From Diphasiastrum complanatum (lineage: Eukaryota > Streptophyta > Lycopodiopsida > Lycopodiales > Lycopodiaceae): DNA of 64,000 nt. Shown here piece by piece: positions 56,771 through 64,000 of the stretch (position 1 is its first letter; every line of letters starts with the position of its first letter). The notes beneath the pieces were generated by a model. That model saw only the letters and a program-made list of their open reading frames with translations. It made no database searches and was not told where the DNA came from. Made by a program: the position numbers and the translations under genes. The stretch spans positions 47,858,458 to 47,922,457 of the forward strand of contig CM055103.1 of the NCBI GenBank assembly GCA_029204225.1. Direction: 5' to 3'.

Positions 56771-58468
56771 AAACTGCATAATATGCAAGACCGAAGTCTT
56801 TAGTGCCTGAGTCTAGCAGTAGTGATACAAACCAAACAAGATACTCAGTCCTGAACCAGACACAAGTTCTTGTCCAAAATCCAAAAGGTGGTTTTTGCTT
56901 GCATCTTTAGTGACTATCTGCAGATAGGCTCACAAACTTTGTTTGAGCTTTCAAAACAGGTCATTGACACAATCACAGGCCTTATTTGCATGCCAAATGT
57001 CATTGCGTCCAACAGAAACACTATGAAAAGAAATAGTCAACTAACAAATTGCAAACATGCACACATTCAATTGCAAGATGTGATACATGCATTTATGGGA
57101 CAACGCAGAATCATATCATCTTTCAAAATTCCATAACACAGGCAAAAGGCAACGAAACGGGATGAACATTTCAAATAATTAATGCTTGGTTTCAGCTTGT
57201 AATTGCAACGAAGGGACAGAAGTCATCACACCAACTATGTGAAACCGACATTGATTAACTAAATAGCCGGCTGTCAAAGAATTTACAGGTTACTGCTCTG
57301 GTTAATACACCAACTTGGTCCAACAACTCCATTTTCACTAATTTTTTCTTTCATCTTTCACAGGATGGTCAAATTATTTCTTCAACAAATAATCAATTGA
57401 CATGCGGTATCAGCACTATGTTTTCGGATTTCTGCAAGTTTTACACACTGGGACAGCCCTTGAAATGTAGGTGTCTCCAAGGGCTAATGCAGTCGCAGCA
57501 AAATTTATGGTACCTTTTGAATCACCTTTTTGAACCGTGTTTGAATCGGGGAAGAATCGGCTTCTCCAGGTTCGAATCGGCGTGAAAGATAAATGGCACT
57601 TCGGGTCCCTTCAAGCCCATTTCACCATCAGAGCTTTCTCTTTGACTATTTGAAGCCTTTTGGCCCTTCAAAGAACTTAAGAAGGACTTCTCTCCCATGC
57701 AACATAGGTAGTGGACAACCTCCTCCACTGATCCAAACAACAATCTACCAGGGACCCTTGAGGGAATCTTGTTGATTTTTTCCTATTCCATCATTTTGGA
57801 AAGAAATTTGTCACAATGGATCCCTCTAGGATAGGCGCCCCTGTTCCACTAACCATTTGCAATCAGTTTCATCTTCTTCATGTACATAATGACGCACCTT
57901 TATTGCTGATTTTTGGACAGAATCTACACCCTCTTGTATCTCTTTATTTGTGAGCAACTTCTCACACATATCTTGCTAATCTTTTTGCACTTTACTACAA
58001 ACGCTTCAAGCATGCAGTAGCACTTCATGAAACATAATTGATGAGCTTCCAAATTCTTGCTAAAGATGACTGTTTTAGGGCACCCTCTTGATGGGGAAAA
58101 TTTCAGCTTTCTATGGCCTTCTAAATTAACTAATTTCCCCACTTCTTATTCACTCATCGATTTATCTCAATGGCTATTGCATTTGAGGTCACTTTGCAAC
58201 CTTTCAACTCTACTTCTCACAACCAAACGATCTTTTCATGCTAATTTCTCATAGCAATGACCTCTCTCTTAACATACAAAAACAATTTAGATCTCTATTG
58301 TCAACAAGGAAGATCTATTCAAAGATTCATCTCAGATCTCCTATCTCTCTCCTTTTTGCCAGTACAATGGCTCTAATACCATTGAAGGTCTCTCTTCAAT
58401 CACAAAATCATAATGTTCTTTAGCATTTATCACAATGTAAACCATAGCATACATTCATAGAGAAAAAA

Positions 58469-58470
<2 letters not shown>
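56771..58470. other. No gene recognised
   Basis: Only short frames. If the exon at 56417-56690 belongs to a gene, its upstream exons or a long intron would lie here. I could not pick any with confidence. Confidence 0.35.

Positions 58471-58557
<87 letters not shown>
58471..58557. repeat. Compound microsatellite (GT)n(GA)n
   Basis: 30 bp of GT abuts 57 bp of GA. Confidence 0.97.
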
Positions 58558-58560
<3 letters not shown>

Positions 58561-59110
58561 TTTTTTTTGGGGGGTGGGTGTTTTCTAGCCTTTTACTATG
58601 GCAGAAACAAGTCCTTTTCAATGTTTAGGTAAGGTAGAATATGATTAATCAACAATCAATCTTGAATCCTAACTCCAGAGTTCCAACTCTCAAGTCCCAC
58701 GTAGTACCTATTGTCATGATCCATACTAATACATACATCGATGGTTTGAAACAAGAAAGAAACAGAAAGGCTGTTTTAGGGTTTTTTTTTTCTTTTCTTT
58801 TTTTTTGGGGGGAGGGGGATTTTGATTCCAACCTTCTATTATGGCAAAATCAGGTGCTTTTTTCATGTTTAGGCAATATACACTATTATTAATCAACAAT
58901 CAATATTGAATCATGACTCCAGAGTCGGAACTCCCGATAGCTCTTGTCATGATCCACACTACATAGTACATAGTGGCCCCTAGATACATTGATGGCTTGA
59001 AACGGGAAAGAATCGACGATCCTGAGAAAGAATCAGCGGAAACGTTTTCGGGATCTTATTTCTTGCCTTCTATTATGGCAATAACACACTAATTTGTGTT
59101 CTAACACTAA
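58561..59110 (+). repeat. Tandem repeat, ~240 bp unit, two full copies and a partial third
   Basis: Each unit begins with a T/G-rich run (ttttttttggggggtggg; tttttttggggggagggg), then 'ctt.tatggca.aa.c', 'ttaatcaacaatcaat.ttga', 'ctccagagt..gaactc', 'gtcatgatcca.act' and 'gatgg.ttgaaac.agaaaga'. The third copy, from about 59065, keeps only 'ccttctattatggcaa'. Confidence 0.8.
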
Positions 59111-61625
59111 TCTTAAAACAAACACTACACTAACTTCTATGTTCTCTCTCCCTCACACTCTTTCACTCAACTTTCAGGTTTCAAGCACTTTCTAGATTTT
59201 AATTTATGATATATCTCATTCCCTACCCTCACAAACTCCCTCACACAGGAAAAAAAAAAGAGCACTACTAAAGCCATTCGTAGAATCATTTAAATCCCGA
59301 AAAAAGAAATTAGAAAATAAATTTAGATTTTCTTTTAAGACCGTTTTAATCACTGAAAATCCATTTAAACAATTTCAAATGGTCCATTCGAATCGGAGTT
59401 CCATTGAATGAAATGACACAGTGAAGAGCCTATATGCAGAGACAGGAGGTCACATTAAAAGCCAACCACTGGAGATAATATTATCCTATCTATACTTGAG
59501 ATTGCTTTTCACAAGTCCGACTTTTAGTATGAAACATGCAGCTACATCTAGACCTGAAAAGGGTCATGCCTCCCTAGTCACCCTGCAGAGGTTTTGTTTC
59601 AGAGGTCACGTTCAGGACACCCCAAGTAAGTGTCAATTATTTGATGCCCTAGTTACCCCTACAACTTTGTAAGCTAGAGAGACTTGGTGCACAGGGCTTA
59701 CCTTAGTTGAGTGGGCCAGTGTCTCACGCCTACATGTCACCATGTTATCATGTATGATATAGGCTAAGCCCTCCGTTCCACATCAGATCATCTTGCAGAG
59801 TTTGCAGTACCTCCATTGTAGATTGAAACTATCTTTCGATTGATTACATATACATATATACGGTCATTGAGTATGCCGATAGTGGGACACATTACCCATC
59901 TATAGCACTCGCATCCTCCCGGCATATCTTTGGTCAAGCACATCCAAGGCCCGCCGTCCAGTGCGCACATTTGGCATCTCTATCTCACGCCTTCCTAAGG
60001 GATCTCATCAATAAATCAAAAAATTCAAATGTCGTGCATACATCCAAAGAGTATGGCGATTGGGGGTCAGGCCTCTCTGACTTCTATCATATCCACTTTC
60101 TAGACTCTAGATTATCACATAGCCTCATGTTTACTATGTGACAGATCTCCTCTCACCAGTTGCATGTAGAGACTGGACGCTTGCTTGCCACCACAAGAGA
60201 GGAGAGGATTTGTCAATTGTGCACCCTAGGTGACACAAAAACTGAGTAATTATTTTCAGATGCCCTATGTACTATGAGATAGGTCAAGGGGATATATCAT
60301 TGGCTTTTTCGAGACCACTCGGTCATTCTGAACTCACTGATAGCCTATGAGGATCCTTGGTGTATGGGACTAACATTACACAAGACGTTCATGCTTAGGA
60401 GAAATTTATGCCAAGATGATAGATGTACTCAGAGGGACTTAGTTTTCTTCACCAAAAGACAATCAAGAGGAGATTTTGAGGCAGACGTAGTGCCAAAGTT
60501 CATGATAGACATCCCCATTAGAAATGAGCACTGTGATGGATACAAAGTCGGATGTAGGGGCATCCATCCAGTAGAGGAACTCATCGGCTGGCACACCCCC
60601 CACACACACGACATCACCACCTACAACGACAACACTGCGGTACCCCATTGTTATCATCATTATCGCCATCGTCGCCATCATTGTCATAGCAATTGCCACT
60701 ACTACTATCACATCCTTTTTTAGCAAGATATCTTCATAGAAATTAGACAATTATTACAGCAGTATCTTGACTTACGTATTTTATGTATGTATCTGCTTCA
60801 TCATTTTGTAATATAGATGAATTTGTGCTCGCTATTGATTGAAAACACACTTGACATGTACTTTGAGTCTTATGTACCTTTTGATATTTCAAAGAAATTA
60901 ATGAAGTTTTCTTTCTCTCTTTCTCCACCCTGCCCTTCCATGATGATGCTCAAGAATCACACATGTAGCCATGAATGTGTGTGCATGCTCATGTATGAGT
61001 ACAAACAGGCTCTACATTGATAGGATGGTCCTTGGTAGACTGCATGTTGGTGGATTTCAGTCTCTAGATGGGTGATGCATGCAGCCATGCTTGTGTGTGC
61101 ATGCCCATGCATGTGTCCAAACATGTTACACATGTACATAAGGTAGGCATGCATGTCCACACATGCAGCATGCCTAGGCCTTAAATGGGTCATGCATGTT
61201 AATAGGACACTCTGCATGATGCATTACAGCTTACATGCACCTATGGTTAGGTGGAAAGTAATGATCATGTACTTTGTTATTATTCTTTTTCAAACTTTAT
61301 TGCATATATTGTTGCTTGAATTTTGTGCAGTAAGAAATTACTCTACACAAACAACATAGTGAGCCCATTACAGCTATTTTGCAAATAACGTTGTCTAAAA
61401 AAGTAATGCATTAAAAGGAAAACGTTTCTACAGGAGGAAATAACTCTCCCATGCTCATAAATGCCATTTCTCAAATTGCTTTCTGAAGCTTCCCAAAGGT
61501 GTTCCCAATCAGGCAACCTTTCATGTCAGACCCTCACTTTAATCTTCATAAACACTTCCTCTGGTCAGACATCCTGAGAAAGTAAAACTCGTTACACTTC
61601 TGCATGAGCTTTCAGTTCTTAGTTG
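59111..61625. other. No gene recognised; low-complexity patches
   Basis: 60640-60715 is an ATC/GCC-rich trinucleotide patch. 60960-61230 is dense in CATG/ATGCAT words. No sustained coding frame with recognisable content; the 119-codon plus frame at 60364-60723 ends in the trinucleotide patch and has no known motif. Confidence 0.4.
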
Positions 61626-62165
61626 CCCGTTCCGGAACGGGGAACACGTTCCAGAACACGTTCCATTCCATCTGTTCCTGTCATCGTGAGAGTGTCTGAC
61701 GAAAAGTCTCTTGCTAAATTAGATCCATCGCTGTAGCCATATTGAAATCTGCATCTGGTCTTACTGCAATGGGCATCGCAGCCAAGCGCTCTGTATTGTG
61801 AGATAGACAACGAATGGGCTTGTAGGACAGAGAAGTTTTAAGATTTGGCACAGGTCCTCCAGTTCCATTAAATGGCTTGCATCACGCCCACACCAGATCG
61901 CTACCCGTGTCTGCAAGAGCATGAATTGTCTGTGGAGGAGCAGCTAGGTAAACCACCATGAGTTAGGATCCATACAAATCACTATTATAGGAAGGATTAA
62001 GTGTGTTCGCTTCTGTTTCTGACTCTTCCTTTCAGGCTTTCTTGGTCAATTCATCGATCACAAACATACGCTCTGTTTGAATAACTGTTTTTTTGAATTC
62101 TGGAAAATTAAAACGTTCCGACCCAGCACGTTCCGGAACGTACTGTACGGAACGTGCAGAACGGG
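61626..62165. mobile_element. Possible inverted-repeat element with GTTCCGGAAC-rich ends
   Basis: The left end starts cccgttccggaacggggaac and continues with acacgttcc words. The right end finishes ggaacgtgcagaacggg, the reverse of CCCGTTCTGCACGTTCC, and also holds cacgttccggaacgt. The ends therefore form imperfect terminal inverted repeats about 45-55 bp long around 430 bp of unrelated sequence. No target duplication and no frame were seen. It could be a non-autonomous DNA transposon. Confidence 0.4.
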
Positions 62166-62531
62166 TTTCTAAGTTTCAGTTTATGAAGCACATAGGAACG
62201 TGGACAATTTTTTAGAAAGATGAAAGTAAAACCACCATCAGGTTATGTCCTATGCAGTTTGTTGGCAGTAAGGCTACAGCTTCAATACAACTGAGCGGGC
62301 TACCACAAAACAGCTGCTATAGAAGAAAAGATGTCCGTGCAAATAGGCCAAGAACCTTCACACCAACTGTCGTCTCAAATCTAACAAGCAGAATTTCTCA
62401 TCTACCCTTTACAAGGCCCATTAACAAAGAAGCTCAGTTCGAGAAAAGGTACAACCTAAAAAAAACCCATCACTATGATTTAAAAAAGTCAACAGTGCTA
62501 TAAGATTTTCGGCCTCTAACAAACTGGATGT

Positions 62532-63915
62532 TCATAATAAGAGCACCCACTCTATATCTTGAAATAGTTTTGGTAATTCCTCTTCAGATCTTTGGAAAGA
62601 GTGCTCAAGTTTGTGCCTATTTATTTCAACTTCGACAGCATGCCGGTTTTCATCTCTATGCACAATGTCCTGCATGCAAAAAAGCATTATTGAACATCAA
62701 TTTGAATCAAAAAAAAAAAGCATACAAATTATGTATTTTATGTGTACCACCATCTTACATATTCCGGATGCATGTGGATGACTTAGTCTTCCATAATATA
62801 AATTGTCAAGGCACAACATTTAAGTGCACTTTCTAGCATTACCTTTGCCATATCTTTAAGGCGTTGCTCCTGTAGTTGACTGCCTCGCTTGTCTTGCTCA
62901 TTTCCCAGCATTTGTAACTTCCCTTTCCTTAAATTTTCCTGAAGGTGCCACAAAAGTACATCTGCAACTAAGGCCACATAGAAACTTTCAAGCTGAGCTA
63001 GAAAATTATCTCGTTTTACATTGCCCTTTTGGATAGGCAAAGTTATATCTTACCTCGGCAGCGTGCATCTCTTCTTCCTGCCTTCTCAATTCACCCAACA
63101 GAGCCTCTTCCTTCTGCTTTTGATCATCCTCCCTGATAAAGCACATTCTTGTGTCAAGTTGCACACCATGTCATAACCTGAATGCCACGTCAGTTAAGCT
63201 AGTTACAGCCGCTTCAGAAAACTTTTCAGGTGGCAATCTTACTTATTATTGGAGGAAACTTCAGCTATCAGACTCAATGATATAGCTCAACCAAAACACT
63301 AAATGATTAACAGTTAAAAAGATACAATATTCCCACCTGGAAATGCATGCTTGTTTGGCTGATTCAATTTGTTCAAACTCAGCATTACGAAATGCAATTT
63401 CTGCCTTGCGAGCTTCGTATGCAAGCTGCCGACGACCTAATTCTTGTAATTTTTCCTGCTCAAACTTTCTCTTTCGAACATTTTTTTCAAGAAAATAACC
63501 ATCTCTATCCCACGACATGACGTAATTTGCTTTCAAGTCTGTACCTTCCTGTACAGCAAGCATGAGTTACTTTCAACCATCAACTGGAAGTCCAACATGT
63601 AGCATCTCAATTCCCATCATTTCAAATTTATGAATCTCCCCACATGAAGTAAGCCCCTAAGTTCACCTGTATCTTGGGCACCTGATACGACAAAGCAAGA
63701 TCCAATTTTGCAAAAAAAAAACTATCAAATGTTAAAAGCTTGAACAATCCATCCTTACCTTTTTCATGGATCTACCACAGAAGGCTTTCATGGCAAAAGA
63801 AAAGCTCGAAAATGTCTCATATTGCACCCACATCTGGCACTGCAATGATGGGGCAAGAAGTTTTGCTTCTTGTTTAATAAAGCTTCCAGCATCAACCCCA
63901 TTGACTTCAAGATTC
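62532..63915 (-). CDS. 3' part of a multi-exon gene, coiled-coil protein of unknown family (continues past right edge)
   Basis: Five exons on the minus strand join in phase with GT-AG introns: 63915-63759, 63548-63337, 63132-63054, 62938-62843 and 62669-62532 (stop TGA). The protein part of about 226 residues starts with a globular segment (Q-C-Q-M-W-V-Q-Y-E-T-F-S-S-F-S, then M-S-W-D-R-D-G-Y-F). It becomes highly charged and helical: K-F-E-Q-E-K-L-Q-E-L-G-R-R, F-R-N-A-E-F-E-Q-I-E-S-A-K-Q, E-L-R-R-Q-E-E-E-M-H, Q-E-Q-R-L-K-D-M-A-K and N-R-H-K-L-E. This is a long coiled coil to the C terminus. Four introns with matching phases and no internal stop argue strongly for a real gene. The 5' exons lie beyond 64000. 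I do not recognise the family. Confidence 0.7.
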
Positions 63916-64000
63916 CTGTTTCATCAAAGAAAGAAAGCCAAAATTTCTTGAGAATCAAACTGGCCAAATTTTCTGGATAACCGGCTTAAAAAAGGAGACT

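Noticed and set aside
60364-60723. 119-codon plus frame ending in a His/Arg-rich tail
   Set aside because: The tail is encoded by an ATC/GCC trinucleotide patch, and the rest has no motif or splice context.

Overview
This is nuclear DNA of a land plant: repeat-rich, AT-rich and gene-poor. The plant calls rest on single-exon GT92 (galactan-synthase-like) genes, fragments of plant F-box/LRR, receptor-kinase, 2-oxoglutarate-dioxygenase and methionine gamma-lyase genes, and many Ty1/copia and Ty3/gypsy relics. Very many (GA)n arrays and heavy decay suit a large genome such as a fern, lycophyte or conifer, but I cannot fix the lineage from sequence alone. Only three loci look like plausible working genes. 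Two are intact GT92 paralogs in divergent orientation (12015-10516 minus and 35653-37212 plus). They also share about 250 bp of upstream sequence and an 8-codon upstream ORF. The third is the 3' part of an intron-containing coiled-coil gene at the right edge (exons between 63915 and 62532, minus), whose splice phases all agree. Layout: 0-10 kb holds gypsy and copia relics and LTRs. 10.5-12.3 kb is GT92 copy 1. 13.4-14 kb is a gypsy RNase H/integrase relic. 15.3-16.8 kb is an F-box/LRR pseudogene and a 240-bp direct repeat. 17.3-32.4 kb is a mosaic of four Helitron-like 3' ends, unusual TCGAAAAATTCGAGTC-type minisatellite arrays, and fragments of a receptor kinase, a dioxygenase, a methionine gamma-lyase and the TFIIA gamma subunit. 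33.6 kb has a perfect-armed hairpin. 35.4-37.2 kb is GT92 copy 2. 38-47.3 kb is a stack of gypsy and copia elements with LTRs. 49-53 kb is a second copia element. 53.5 kb has a Helitron/PIF1-type helicase fragment. 56.4 kb has the last exon or exons of an unknown gene. 58.5-59.1 kb is a tandem repeat. 61.6-62.2 kb is a possible inverted-repeat element built on GTTCCGGAAC. How the parts relate: the two GT92 genes probably arose by one inverted duplication, and the 23.6 kb between their start codons filled with mobile DNA. The Helitron-like ends, the arrays and the unrelated gene fragments lie together in that interval. This suggests fragment capture or accretion there (inference). No RNA genes, CRISPR arrays or prokaryotic signals were seen.
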